Shown here: in pieces, positions 50,687 through 61,010 of the stretch | How positions within the stretch are numbered: position 1 is the stretch's first letter | Layout: the number at the start of each line of letters is the position of its first letter | Origin: Ctenosaura bakeri | Lineage: Eukaryota > Chordata > Lepidosauria > Squamata > Iguanidae | DNA: 64,000 nucleotides | Reading direction: 5' to 3' | NCBI GenBank assembly: GCA_948474755.1 | Contig: CAOLHI010001669.1 | Location: 1 to 64,000 of the forward strand | Notes under the pieces: model-generated | Databases searched by the model: none | What the model was told of the DNA's origin: nothing | Seen by the model: the letters and a program-made list of their open reading frames with translations, nothing else | Program-made: the position numbers and the translations under genes

Positions 50687-53643
50687 AAAATTCAAGTGCT
50701 TGCCAAAATTTCCCTGGCTTACTTACAAAGTAATTTTTCAAACCGATGTATGTTATTGTTTCCTTCAGTTCAAAATTTCTTTCATCCAACTCCTTTGTTA
50801 CCCCCAAAAGACACAGTCAATAATCCACAGATTTTATTTTCTTATTTTTGCACTTTTGAACAACTTTACAGTGTTTGCAAATCATATTCCTTCTAAACTT
50901 TCATGAATTGTTTGCCTGGTAAAGGGCGAGAGTGACAGAAACAAAGTACTGACTGCTTTATTGCAGACACTAATTCAAACACATTAATTCTGGCACTGCG
51001 CTTCTGATGTTAGGCTTGCTAGACAGTGCAGCTCCAAAGTCAAAATAATAAAGCATAAACATGTTACCCTGTCAACCACAAAAAGTTAACAGAGACTGAC
51101 CTCTTGGTACCACTGAAATCAGAGGCTAAGGATTCAAGGAAAGAGTAGTGTGAAAAAACTTATGAACAGCCTAACGCACAACAGTCACCTCAGTTCACCC
51201 ACAGCTTGTCCACCCTTGTGGAATCTATCTGTGTGGCCAGGTAGGGTACAGGAACTGCTCCTATAGCTCTCAGTGGTAGCTCCATTTCTCAATCTCTCTA
51301 ATACCTATGTGGATTTGACCACTGGACTGGATTGGACTGGAATGGAATGGAGGTTATTTTCTCAAGAGAGCATTCTTCTCTCATTCCCTTACTTCCCAGT
51401 CCTGGGAAATCTGTGTTCCTTTCCCCTCCCCCAATCTCAGTCTCTCAAACACACACATATGGGCAGCGCCCCTCAACCCAAAGATGTGTGAACTTAATGT
51501 GTGGCATTCATGATTACGTCAGCAGTAATCTCATAACCATGACATTGTTACTCCACAACATGAGTGACTCATGTGCCAGTACCTCTGTATAAAGGTAGGG
51601 AATTATTAGCTCAATACTGGGAGGTCTGCAAGAGGGGGGTAACCTAGTGAGATCTTTCCACCTATGCTTACCAGTACTAGTACAAGGAAGAACCAGTCAA
51701 AGATCCAAAAGTAAGCTAAATTGTGTTTTATTAGGGATGAATTAATCATGCACACAAGATCAAAACAATCACATAATCACACAAGGCTTATTGAAGGAAA
51801 AGGGGGGAAAGTTTAAGATAGTGAGATTGCAGGGCATTGTGGGCAATATTTACCAATTGAGAAGAGTAGTGAAGATGTGACTTAGCGATGTGACTTAGAC
51901 TTGTGTCTAAGGACAGTACACAATTGGGAATCAAACTGAGAGAGTGGTGACCAGCAATCAGAATACTGCAAGTTTGCGCCAAAACTGAGGAGTTCTATAT
52001 GCAATTTTTGCCTGGAGGGCACACCTGTGTAAACAATGGAGTTTGCAGAGTGGACAATGAGATCCGGAATAGGCTAATAGTTTCAGTGTTAGGTGACAAA
52101 GGACTAATGGTTGCCTGATAGCTCTGGGTTTGTCAGACAGGTTTTAGGATGAAAAAAAGGTTGCTTGGTCAGAGGAAAAGGAGATCAGACAATTAGCAGT
52201 TTAGTGGAAATCTCCCAATTGTTATTGTCCCAGAAGGCAGAGACATTAAGGCTAATTGCAAGCCTATTATCTCTAGAGTTCCCTGGTGATTTCCTGACTA
52301 TGACCTGGCCACACTTAGAGGGGGTTTCTGACCTAATTTGCAGTGTATGTGTTCAGTCAGTCTTTTCCTTTTATCCAGCTTGTCCAGACAGCCATAGCAG
52401 GGCATGTTTTATATCAAAGCTAATTAATTTATCCTGCCAGTTAAATCATATTTCACCAATTAAACCATATCAAAATGTGGGGGTATACAGCCTGGTAACA
52501 ACATAAGTGAAATAGCAAGTAGTGACGCAGAAACATGAAAGATGGCTGGTAGCACTCCTCAAGCATATTATTTTAGAACCAACCTACTAGTCAAACCATT
52601 CCATCCAAAGTAGCCTAAATAAAAGGAAAGTTCTTGCCAGCAATTTTTTTTAGACCATGAAACTCATTCAGAGAAGGGAGCTTAAGAATTATTATGTGAT
52701 ATTTGGATGGATAAAACCATGAAAGAAAAGAAAGGCAACGGAAATCCATACCGGTGGAATGGAATTAGGAGGAACTTTTTGGTGTGCTTGGAGTCTTTTT
52801 TTTAGCATCTGTAAGACAGGGTGTGTTAGGATTTTTGTATGGAGAATGGGCCAACATAACATAACTATAAGCTCTTGAAAATAGAAAGCTGTAGAACTGA
52901 ACTTAATTTTTATTTCAAGTTTAGCTGCTGAAATCATCTCTGTTTTGTTTATCTCCCTGAAACAGGTAAAAAGCTAGTCACCCACTTTCATATTAAAAAA
53001 ATTAATTTTGAACAGTCCATTTGCCCCAGGATATCAATTAAAAGAGCTGAAAGAGTACAAAATAAAATAACAATAGTACTGACATATGTAAATACTCCCT
53101 TTCTCCAACATGGATAAACAACTGCTCAGCTAATTAACACCAACAAAGTGTTACTTGAAAGTCTATGGTGCACTACATAATGAGGTGGTGAAATTGGTAT
53201 AGATTGCTCATAGTCCTTGAAAGTCAGACTATGGCTCCTGGCTAACGACAATCATCTGAACATGAGATCATGTTCTTAATGGTCTACTAAGCAAGCTGTG
53301 ATGTTGTGCTATCAAAAAGAATTAAGGTTTTGCAAAAGAAATGCTAGATGGAGATGAACCCTAGGCAGACTACACAATTTGTACCCACTTTCTGGTTTAG
53401 GACACTAGGGCCATTTCCGCACTAGACTGTTAATAGAACTATGGTTCCACTTTCAACATCCTATGGAATCAGCCCCTCCCAAAACTGCAAACCCCAGGAT
53501 TCCATAGGATGTTGAAAGTGGAATCATAGCGCTATTAACAGTCTAGTGCGGAAATGGCCTAAATAAAGATTGCAATCCTATACAGCTTGCATAGCACTGA
53601 ATCTCCTGAATTCAATACAGCTTATCTATGAGAACATGTTTCG

Positions 53644-53686
<43 letters not shown>

Positions 53687-56600
53687 GTGCCTTCAAGTCA
53701 TTTTTGACTTTTGGTAACTCTTAAGGTGAACCTATGATGGGGTTTTCTGAGGCTGAGTATATGTGTGAGACACTCCCAAGCTCACTCAGTGGGTTTCCAT
53801 GGCCAAGCAAGGAATTGAAGCCTGGTGTCCAGTGTTTTAGTCCAACACTCGACCGTCATACTACACTGACTTCCACATATATCACTACACTGTAAAAAGT
53901 ATGTACTTGTACTTACTCTCAAGTTCCCACCTACTTTCATACAACCCTGCATCAGATTGTTAACTGGCACCATGAGAAACTGCATAGCAATATGAAGATG
54001 AAATACAAGAGCATTATAGCTAACAGCATACTTAATTACTTTGTTCTTTTAAGGAACGATAGGAAATCTTCAAAGAAAACCTAGTCAGCAGCAAATAAAT
54101 TGTTGTTAACATAGAACTGTGATTTGTAACACTAACATCTTGAACACTGTTCCATTACACTTATGAGTTTGGAGTCTGCTTCACAAACAGTGCACCATCT
54201 GCTGACTAAAAGGTATAAATAAATAAGTGGCTTCCCAGAACTTAAAATTCAGCCTTCAGCAGCCACCTAATGTCTCACCAAGGAACAGCAAAACATTTTT
54301 CAGGAACATTTGTTGAATGCTATTTTAATAACAAAGTTTCTGTCTGTAGCATGAACAATGTTTGAGTCTCATGAATTTGTTTAGTTGCAGTTTAGAATCT
54401 CAGTGTTAACTGGAAAGCCAGTGTGGTATAATAAGGAGAATGTCCAACTGTGGCTATTAATTCCAGAGTTCAGTTCCTCACTGAGTGATGATGTTCACTG
54501 GGTGATCATAGGTCAGTCAACTTTTCTGACCCTAACCTACCCCACAGTATTTTTGTGTTGATAAAAATTGGACTTATCTACATCTATCATCTTAATTTTC
54601 TCCTTAAAAGAATAGTGATCAGCTGATGAATCTGATGAACAATCATAAATTTAACTACACAGTTGCTTATAGCACTGTAATGAGGCTTTTCATAATTCTG
54701 CAAAGGAAGTCTTTGCTTTAATGAAAAGTCATTCAAGTGCAATGCATACAGTTGAATAATTTATTGTATAATTACCCCCAATCATAGGGTGATTAGAGTC
54801 CTAAACAGCATGGGACCCAAATATCTAAGGGAATCCCTTTCATATCAAGCTGGCCATGTGTTCAGGTGTCAGAGGAGGGCCTTCTGTGCATTCTTTCTAT
54901 AAGAGAAATACATTTATCATCTTCAAAAGACAGGGCCTTCTCTGAGACAACTCCCGCATTTTCTTATACCATGCCTTTGAAAAGTATACTTCAAGACAAA
55001 GTTGTACCTGTGAATGTTTAATCTTTTCATGCTTTGTCTTTCTGGGATTAAAGCAGAAATGCTCTTTGGGATGAATAGGTGGTTTATAAATTTATAAAAC
55101 AAACACATAATTTAATGTGTTTGGTTTGGCATATAAGAACAACTCTTCCAAGCTGATAGAGGGCAGGTTATTATTATTTACCAGTTATTTTTGACTGGTA
55201 AATAATGCTATCCGTTTCCTCTCTACAACTTCTACCACACATTTATTGTTCCCCTACTAGATAACTAAAATAATCATCCTCTCTTCTCCCCCAACTCACA
55301 ACTGTTATTTTATCCATGATAAAAACTGAGCACATCATTATAATGAGAGGCACCACTTTGGAAAACTCAGGCCCTTTTCGCACGCAGTTTCTGTTGCGAG
55401 AAGACCCCTTGCGCGTCATGTGAATGGGAGCGTCAGTCTGTACGACGCACTCCCATTCACGCGACGCTCACGAAGCTAAAGCGGGGCGCGCACGCATTTT
55501 ATTATTTTCGGCTGGGAGCCAAAAATACTGTGCGGTCCCGCAATGCTCCCGGGGCCTCGCACACTTACCTGCCATGCGGTGCGTCAGATGAGCGGGCTGG
55601 TCACGCTTCCTCCCCCAGCGCAGCCTACAGCTCCCAGGCTGCGCTGTGGAAGGAAGGGGCGGGGCGCTAGTGCGATGGCTGCGCGACCAGGAAGCGAGCT
55701 GCGGGAGAACGGAGGAGCGATGCGAGTGCCTCGCGCAAGAGGCTGCTTGTGCGAACAGCACCCCCCATCTCCGCGAGCAGATAACGTCCGGAAAGGGCCT
55801 CAGTGTCATTCACATTCATCTACCAGGAAGCAGATCAGACTCAGCAATACTAGAAATACTAGAAAACTGTATACCCCTGCCCCTTTCTCCGACCTATCTG
55901 AAAAACAGTAATAAAATAAAATAGACACTAAACATTATGAAATGAATTTAGCTACTATAATGCAATTAATTAGTGCTGTATCAGATTCTAATAAAAAAAC
56001 ACAGCAGAAAGAACTATTTTGAAGTTTTGAGCTCTCTTTTCTCTCTGTGTCAGAGAGCACAAACCAGTAACAGAGCAGCAGAGGGACTATTAGTTCCCTA
56101 GACTGTTGTTGGACTACAAATCCCATGATCATCACCATCATTTATGTTGTCATTTGTGCTAATGAGAGTTGGCATAAATGAATATGTATTGTTATTTTAT
56201 TTCTTTACTAGCCTGACTAGCTAGCCTACTAGCTTCCACTGGGATAACATAAGGTGCTCCATGTGTCCTCCTGCAAGAAATAAGGGGAATATCCCAGCTT
56301 TTAAAAAAGTACTAAGCTCTTAAATAACATGAGAGCAAATATGATGTCTGACTTTAAAGAGAAATCTCTGGGTGTGATGGAAACTTCCATGCAGAGATAG
56401 AGAGAGAAAGAGAGATTAATTGTAACTTCTATGTAGATATAACACAAATGGCATGAATGTAATTCCCACGCATTTTTTTGAAATGTAAATAACAACAGTG
56501 GAGGAGCTTGAGCAGTATGGAGACTGAAAGAGTAAGGAAGAAGTCTGCTGCCTCTGTTGTGGTCCTAATGAAGATCCCTCCTCTCAAAGTAGCTATTTGA

Positions 56601-59600
56601 ATTGAGACACATGCCTCCAAATGACCTGATGCACTTTTAGAGTGCGGTATTCTTAAAGTATTGCAGAATGTCTGCTTTGCCATTTACTGCTTAAAACAGA
56701 AAAAAATTCAGACACATTGGAACTTCAACTGTATACATGTGTGCATATATTGACAACATACTATCAATATGGGAATAATGTCATGACCCCACACATTGCA
56801 GTCCATGGTCCAGTGATCACAGAGTTTGCCTTGGTGATGTCACTCATACCTCCAGCATTTTACAGATGAAAACGGGTACAAATGTGGCAAGGCAACATTA
56901 GAGTGCAGTCAAGATGGCAAAAGTTATTAATAAGGAAGAACAGAAAATCTAGGAGAGGCTGCAGCACTTTGCTTTTGCCTGAGCCTACTGGGAAGGGCAA
57001 GATTTTGTCCCCTTCTCTTCTTCTCTCTCACCTCACCAAATTAATTGCACTTTGAACTCACTTTGCAGCACTTGAACACTGTGGTGACTGAAGTAAGCCA
57101 AGAACAAAGGGGAAAGTGGGAGGAAAAGAGAGAAACTGGGACATTTTAAAAGCAGCTGAAACAGCAGGATAACAGAAGATTAATCATGTTTGTCCCCGCC
57201 AAACTGGGACATTTGCAGTGTATGTGTCAGTGTCTCTTGGCATCACCTGTAATTGTTGGTATCACATGCTACTATATGTTTTTGAGAAAATAGTCAGCAT
57301 CATTTGCACAGCACTTTCAGATGTTAAAAGGTGCTTCATATACATAACTGTTATTCTTACAAGCTTATTATCATCTCCCACATTGCAGATGGAGGAAAGA
57401 CTAAGGCCATTTCCGCACGGGGGGGGGGAATCACCCCGTGCCGCTACTTACTGGATCTTCTGGCGGTCTGGTCTGGTCTGGGGTGAGGAGGAGCAGTGTG
57501 TGGTCGTCGCTCCGCACTGCTCCGGTGTCCAAAATGGCGGCTTCCGGTTGGTTGTGAGTCTCGACCAACCGGTGAAGCTTGCCAGCCTAAAGCCCACCCT
57601 CGGCAGATCGCAGGCTCACATTGGTGCGAGCCTGCAAATCTGTACAAGAGAGCAGGCTCGCAGTGGCGCGCTCCGTGCTTTTGAAAGACCAGAAAAATCA
57701 GGTCTTTCAAAAGCACGCTGGAGGACCACTTGGGGTCATTCCGGAGCAGACTGAGGTGCGGATCTACGGTAAGTAGTCCAAACCTAGTCTGCTCCAAGGT
57801 GCAGATGTCCTCCATGGAGGACACACTGCACTGCTTTAAATACTCTGTGTGGAAATGACCTAAGTCTGTGGGAAAGTTTCTCACCTACAACCGCCAACTG
57901 AAATCAAGGCAGAGGTAAGATTCAGGCCATGGCCCTTGATTCATAATTCATTCTCAATGGCCACTATATTACACTAGCTATACAGAAACATAGTAGAATG
58001 ATTTCTCACTTTATGCTTTATGCCTCATTTTATGCTTTATTCTAAATATCTGATTATTGGCACCAGTGGCAGAGCTTGGAGTATGTGAAGACGGGGCAGG
58101 AGGGGGGAGCTATGGCGTGAGGGGGGCATGGCCACTGTTGTGGGGACATGGCTGTGGTGCATGGGACATGGGGCATGGCCAGGGCGTGCGGGGGCATGGC
58201 TACGAGCCCCAACACCCCAAAAACATTGCTGCCTGGGGGGAACCACCTCCATTGCCCCCTCATCTCTACGCGACTGATTGGCATAGCAAGCTTTAAGGCA
58301 GGTGTTGTTATAGGCTAAAGGTCCACATTGCCATCAGGAGACTTTGGAGTGTTGTGTCCCTTTGCCACACACCTCCATAAAAACTCTCAATTTTTGGTCC
58401 CAAAAGGACCCCAAATGCTCTCCAGGAAGCAAGTTTTGGGGCATCCCAGGCCCAGGAAAGGGCTTGTTTACAACAGGAAGTAACTCTGAAGTCACATCTT
58501 GTTTCCTACTTTTTCAAAGTCCTCTTTTATGCTTAAAATGGCCCAGGGGGGCAAAACACGGTGATAATGCCCTTCACACCCCAAAGATGGTGCCTGAGGG
58601 CACTCAAGGACAACAAAATGCCAAAAACAACCTTGCATTTTTTCATTTGTTTACTCCAGTGAGGGGGTCACATGTGGCCTGTAGGTTGCATTTTGCCAAC
58701 TCATGTTTTAATGTAACTTTCACTTTACTGTTTTAAATTCTAATAGTAATGTTTATGCAGATAATTAACATAAAAGGAAAATATAACCATAGCAGAGCTC
58801 CCTGGAATACCTGTATGTATGGGTCTGTTTTGGTATTAAACATATACATAAATCTTTTCTATATCGCTTTTAAAGAAACATGGGTGACTTGCAAAGCACT
58901 CCTGCAGCTAGGATGAGGACTCCTCTAACCCTTTGAGTCAGGTAATGCATATTCCAAACAGGATGCCAATGCATATTTATCACATATATATGTATTAACC
59001 AAAGAGGTAAAATAGTTTATTTTGCTGCAAAAATGTCTTCTGGTGTACAAATATGTATGCTAAAGTTGGGCCACAACTCTAGAGGCCAAGGTTCAAATCC
59101 CTGCTTAGTCATGGAAACTCACTGGGTGACCTTGGACAAGTCACACTCTCTCAGCCTCACAGGCAAGCAAAGGCAAAGCCTTTCTGAAGAAGCCTTGCCA
59201 AGAAAAACCCATGACAGGTTTGCCTTAAAGGTCTCCATTAGTTGGAAGTGAATTGAAGGCACACAACAACAACAAGAGTCAAGAACAACAATATACAAAT
59301 TGAAACAGAAGAATAATTAAAATAAGCCAGAAACCTGGCAATGGAATGGTCATGTTGGTATTTGGGCTCTCTTCATAATATACAGTCCATGTTTTACGCA
59401 GCTTTAATCCATGGTGAAGTGTAACAAAGAAGGATTTCCACCTGCCTCCACAAGATGGAAGCAGTGTTTGAACAGACACTAGACTAGAAGAGGAAAACAG
59501 TACAGTGTTTCTAAGTATATTTACTCAAAGGCGAGTCTCAATAAATTCAATGACACATCTACTCAGATATAAGCCACACTGAGTTTAATGGGAATTGGTT

Positions 59601-60137
59601 CCAGCTAAGTCTGTTTAAGATTGTAGCATTAAATTTTAATTATTATCTTTTATTTGGTATCCAAGACTGTCTTCTGCATATTTATTAGAGTCTAACAAAT
59701 ACGCTGGACTGCAGCATTAATCAGTTCTTGCATACTAAATAAAAGATGAATTGCAAGAGAAACTAACAGATTTGTAGATAATATTTGATATGAATCCATA
59801 TCTAAGGAGTATTGCTAAACAAAATATATTAAAATTTTAATAAAACAAAATACCATTACAAATCTAACTCTAATACTATAATAATAACAGCAAAAATAAT
59901 TCAAAGTAATCAATATTCACCTTCAATGTTCTGTGGACCTACTAGATTCATAGCTTGGTGTGCCGGATATTCAACTCTGGGTCTGGCAATGCCCAGTTGT
60001 TCCATTACTCCATGTAGCAGCCTTTGAATATCAGCTTCAGAAACTCTGTCTGGACTCCTAGGACTGTGGCTGAATGTCAAAGCTACCCTAAAGGTCACTA
60101 AAAGCAACACGCTGCAAAGAAATGTTGAGGTCATCAT
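31945..60137 (-). CDS. SCG5: Neuroendocrine protein 7B2 (complete spliced coding region)
   Basis: Joining 60137-59921, 48181-48032, 41633-41521, 34102-34049 and 32049-31945 gives 212 codons plus TGA. 7B2 is a secretory-granule chaperone that helps proPC2 (PCSK2) fold and mature; its C-terminal peptide inhibits PC2. Visible features: signal peptide about 1-23; conserved [20 protein letters not shown] at 31-50; proline-rich PC2-binding motif PPNPCP at 113-118; cysteines 117 and 127, which form the family's disulfide; furin-type site RKKR at 175-178; and inhibitory VVAKK at 192-196. The C-terminal tail is acidic and ends EESK. Of two adjacent ATGs, the first (60137) is chosen because it has A at -3. 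Differences from human include VND for ADD at the exon 3/4 junction and GGPERKKR for GGERRKRR. Confidence 0.96.
32199..32389. mobile_element. Fold-back MITE, copy 9
   Basis: Complete element with asymmetric centre and exact TCA duplications on both sides. It is in the last SCG5 intron, 150 bp upstream of the exon 6 acceptor. Confidence 0.9.
32635..33098. mobile_element. Tigger/pogo-like DNA transposon fossil, copy 1
   Basis: Ends CAGTCAGCCCTCCACA and complement of CAGTTGGCCCTCTACA, with TA on each side. 464 bp, no transposase. In SCG5 intron 5. Confidence 0.75.
33627..33712. mobile_element. Fold-back MITE, copy 10 (86-bp minimal form)
   Basis: This has only the terminal arms, about 35-45 bp each, with exact TTA duplications. 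It shows that the core palindrome and internal block can be lost while both ends remain. It is in SCG5 intron 5. Confidence 0.9.
34049..34102 (-). CDS. SCG5: SCG5 exon 5 (residues 161-178, furin site)
   Basis: This small exon of 54 bp (18 codons) lies between acceptor CTTTCAG and donor AGG|GTAATT. It encodes [18 protein letters not shown], matching the human segment around the furin cleavage site. It lacks an ATG-initiated frame of useful length and was found by homology and splice sites. Confidence 0.93.
34555..34776 (+). mobile_element. 5S-rRNA-derived SINE (5S-Sauria type)
   Basis: The first ~75 bp read as 5S rRNA: CAGATCCTGTCTGATCTTG, then GTTAGTACTTGGATGGGA-like sequence (TTAGTACTTGGATGGGAAAC). 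The tail, TTTCCATAAGTTGATAGGCA-ACTTGAAG, matches the BovB-type tail of the tRNA SINEs here. It is a retroposon, not a functional 5S gene. Confidence 0.85.
35515..36085 (-). mobile_element. CR1 LINE 3' end, reverse orientation
   Basis: It begins on the plus strand with TCATAGAATCACAGAGTTGG, the reverse complement of the CR1 terminal repeat, and continues into CATCTCTTCTTCAGGCTAAA, the antisense of the FSLKKR coding segment. It lies in SCG5 intron 4. Confidence 0.8.
36117..36297 (-). mobile_element. tRNA-derived SINE, reverse orientation
   Basis: Same family: TTGTTGCTGTTGTGTG tail side, TTTCCATGGCTGAGCAGAC, and reversed head CACTACACCATGCTGG. In SCG5 intron 4. Confidence 0.8.
36300..38290. other. 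SCG5 intron 4, nothing identified
   Basis: AT-rich single-copy-looking DNA without recognised repeat or gene. Confidence 0.4.
38300..39780 (+). mobile_element. L2-type LINE, decayed, with 3' tail
   Basis: The order of short matches follows reptilian L2 reverse transcriptase and C-terminal sequence: TTAACTACTACAGGCTAACA, then CAAGGTGATTAAAATTACAG, then a degenerate core, TGGCTCCCAGCCCACTTCC, GGAGAGGGCC and a T-rich tail. No useful frame remains. In SCG5 intron 4. Confidence 0.55.
39810..40053 (+). mobile_element. tRNA-derived SINE
   Basis: Head GCCAGTATGATATAGTGGTT, B-box-like ACGGTTCAAATG, middle CAAGTCATACTCTCTCAGCC, and tail CGACTTGAAGGCACACAACA with ACA repeats. Confidence 0.85.
40572..40752 (-). 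mobile_element. tRNA-derived SINE, reverse orientation
   Basis: GTTGTTGTTGTTGTGTGCC tail, TTTCCATGGCTGAGCGGGGA, and a reversed head ending CACTATACTACCCTGG. In SCG5 intron 4. Confidence 0.85.
41521..41633 (-). CDS. SCG5: SCG5 exon 4 (residues 123-160)
   Basis: The exon has 113 bp after acceptor TTCCCCCAG and encodes [20 protein letters not shown] and on to [12 protein letters not shown]. It contains Cys127, the partner of Cys117. The end is placed after TGG, where the human protein has its matching KW-NK junction. That gives donor TGG|GTGTGT, which is weak. An earlier GTAAAT would delete conserved Lys-Trp. Confidence 0.93.
42000..43915 (+). mobile_element. L2-type LINE with recognisable reverse transcriptase, split by a MITE
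   Basis: A frame at 42719-42934 contains the catalytic YADD in [16 protein letters not shown] and then VVMNWMRAK, as in L2 elements. Upstream DNA matches finger/palm segments in several broken frames. Downstream of the MITE (42951-43152) the copy resumes with CTTTAAGGAGCAGGTGCACA and ends in a TTTAAACTG-rich tail and GGGCAAGGCAGAAATATAAT. In SCG5 intron 3. Confidence 0.75.
42951..43152. mobile_element. Fold-back MITE, copy 11, nested in an L2 LINE
   Basis: Ends GGGCCTTTCCACACTACACT and complement, with the asymmetric centre. L2 reverse-transcriptase sequence stops at the left edge and resumes at the right, so the MITE is younger than the L2. Confidence 0.85.
43920..46880. other. SCG5 intron 3, little identified
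   Basis: Apart from a short dispersed repeat near 45505-45640 nothing is recognised. Confidence 0.4.
46892..47356. mobile_element. Tigger/pogo-like DNA transposon fossil, copy 2
   Basis: Starts CAGTTGGCCCTCCATG and is collinear with copy 1 over its whole length (shared TTTCACTTTCAC, TTCTTTTCTGGGG, TTTTTCCACTT). It ends near GGCTGACTA with TA flanks; 465 bp. In SCG5 intron 3. Confidence 0.75.
47431..47475. repeat. (CA)n microsatellite
   Basis: CA repeats interrupted by a short TA run. Confidence 0.95.
47637..47716. repeat. (GATA)n microsatellite
   Basis: GATA repeats with a short GAT block near the left end, about 80 bp. Confidence 0.95.
48032..48181 (-). CDS. SCG5: SCG5 exon 3 (residues 73-122)
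   Basis: The exon has 150 bp between acceptor CATTAG|GTGGTG and donor ACAG|GTAAGT. It encodes [20 protein letters not shown], the [20 protein letters not shown] segment, and the PPNPCP motif needed for PC2 binding. Confidence 0.96.
48190..51540. other. SCG5 intron 2, little identified
   Basis: Only the TA microsatellite at 50648 is clear. No exon-like sequence found. Confidence 0.4.
50648..50682. repeat. (TA)n microsatellite
   Basis: About 17 TA units in SCG5 intron 2. Confidence 0.95.
51546..52500 (-). mobile_element. Solo LTR candidate (955 bp)
   Basis: It begins TGTTAC and ends GTAACA, flanked by ACAT on both sides (51542-51545 and 52501-52504). TG...CA ends and a 4-bp duplication fit an LTR of a Ty3/gypsy or endogenous retrovirus element. 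The minus strand has GGATAAAAGG near 52370 and AATAAA near 51731, suggesting this orientation. No internal genes are present. In SCG5 intron 2. Confidence 0.6.
53409..53559. mobile_element. Fold-back MITE, copy 12
   Basis: GGCCATTTCCGCACTAGACTG ends; both arms carry the private variant GTTAATAG, unlike other copies. Flanks are TAG and TAA. It is in SCG5 intron 2. Confidence 0.85.
53642..53872 (-). mobile_element. tRNA-derived SINE with long (GTT)n tail
   Basis: About 15 GTT units (53642-53686) are the expanded tail, followed by TGTGCCTTCAAGTCATTTTT and the reversed body and tRNA head (CATACTACACTGACTT). In SCG5 intron 2. Confidence 0.85.
54410..54570 (+). mobile_element. Sauria-type tRNA SINE, partial
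   Basis: Head AAAGCCAGTGTGGTATAATA, then CACTGGGTGATCATAGGTCA and CCTAACCTACCCCACAGTAT. The middle differs from the AAC-tailed family, matching the other common squamate tRNA SINE. Confidence 0.65.
54780..55105 (+). mobile_element. L2-type LINE 3' fragment
   Basis: Short blocks (CTAAACAGCATGGGACCCAA, GACAGGGCCTTCTCTGAG, and a GGTGGTTTATAAATTTATAA tail) follow the 3' coding/UTR order of L2 elements. Confidence 0.5.
55370..55799. mobile_element. GC-rich Harbinger-like element (430 bp)
   Basis: Ends GGCCCTTTTCGCAC and complement of GGCCCTTTCCGGAC, with exact TCA duplications. The interior is CpG-rich with an inner palindrome around GTGAATGGGAGCGTC. It has no transposase. Open frames on both strands here reflect composition. 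The ends suggest kinship with the fold-back MITEs. Confidence 0.75.
56880..57210. repeat. Dispersed repeat of unknown class, copy 2
   Basis: Partner of 23830-24130. Includes GTCAAGATGGCAAAAGTTAT and a final GCCAAACTGGGACA block. Confidence 0.6.
57405..57860. mobile_element. GC-rich Harbinger-like element (456 bp)
   Basis: Starts GGCCATTTCCGCACGG and ends with GTGTGGAAATGACC, flanked by exact TAA duplications. An inner inverted repeat pairs GTGCTTTTGAAAGACC with GGTCTTTCAAAAGCAC. It has no coding sequence of its own and is a long relative of the MITE family. Confidence 0.75.
58070..58210. repeat. Degenerate GGGGCATGGC-type minisatellite, copy 2
   Basis: Same unit as at 22870-23010 (GGGGCATGGCCACTG, GGGCATGGCCAGGGCG), preceded in both places by an AGCTTGGAGT/AGCTTAGAGT-like motif. 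Confidence 0.55.
59038..59276 (+). mobile_element. tRNA-derived SINE
   Basis: Diverged head, then AGGTTCAAATCCCTGCTTAG, GTCACACTCTCTCAGCCTCA, and tail GTGAATTGAAGGCACACAAC with AAC repeats. In SCG5 intron 2. Confidence 0.85.
59921..60137 (-). CDS. SCG5: SCG5 exon 2, coding part (residues 1-72)
   Basis: The exon starts at 60163 after acceptor TTGCAACAG; 26 nt of 5' UTR precede the ATG at 60137. It encodes the signal peptide and the N-terminal domain through LVGPQNIE, and ends GAAG|GTGAAT. One base of the next glycine codon is carried over. Confidence 0.95.
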
Positions 60138-60889
60138 GGTGCTGTCAGTCTGTATCTTTCCACCTGTTGCAATAGAAAAATGAATAAATAAATGAATCTG
60201 GATATGAAATACCACCTGCTTTCTCCCTTTTATTTGCTTCTCTAAACTAGATTATTTTCTCAAAGACAGTATTGGTATTAAGGGAGAAAATATGTAAGAG
60301 TACTCTGATCTACCTTAAAGGACTGTTGTAAGAATTACAGCTGGATAATACATGTCAAGAAGTCTGAATACTTGGAAATGCCATGAAAATGTTGAATATT
60401 AAAGGTGGTATTAATAAATACCTCAGCATAGGAAAAAGCAAGCAGCTGCATTTAGACTGTCAGGTCTGACTGTGATATCCATCTGTTTCACTGCACTTGA
60501 ATTTTATTAAAAAAGATACCATCATGTTTTCTTGATGTGTATGGGCAGATATGTCATAAAACCTAGAAAAGGCTCACATGTCTTTTCCTCAGCACACAGT
60601 TATCATGCATGCTGGAAACTCATTATTTTTGAGAACATGCACAAGGAGACATATTGATTCTCTAAGGCAGTGCAGCTGAAGTTATCTGAATTAGGGGACC
60701 AGCAATTTTTTCCCCCTAAAGTGCCAGAAACTGCTACCATATTTGTGCTACAATTATTTCTTTTTCTCCTGAAAACTCACCAGAGGTTGACAGCCAATGG
60801 CTCAAGGCTCGCATAAGTTCCTGGACCATCACTTTGAGTAGTGCTTGTTTAAGGTATATCCAGTAAAACATATCCTTTACTATAGGAGG

Positions 60890-61010
60890 GGACAACTTGT
60901 GACCCTCCAGATTTTGTTAGATTGCAATTCCCATTAACAATTGCTAATGGCTATGCTGCAAGGGGCTAATGGGAGGTGTGGGGCAACAACATCTGGAAAG
61001 CCACAAACAA
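60890..61010. repeat. Palindromic dispersed repeat (CCTCCAGATNTTGTT family)
   Basis: Ends GACCCTCCAGATTTTGTTAG and its diverged complement AACAACATCTGGAAAGCC. Similar diverged copies at about 8130-8250 and 40785-40905, and half copies with ACTACAACTCCCA-like cores at about 4440-4490, 19915-19995 and 34855-34885. Confidence 0.5.

Noticed and set aside
55468..55924. CpG island with possible gene at 55.4-55.9 kb
   Set aside because: Bounded by inverted ends and exact TCA duplications; explained as a transposon.
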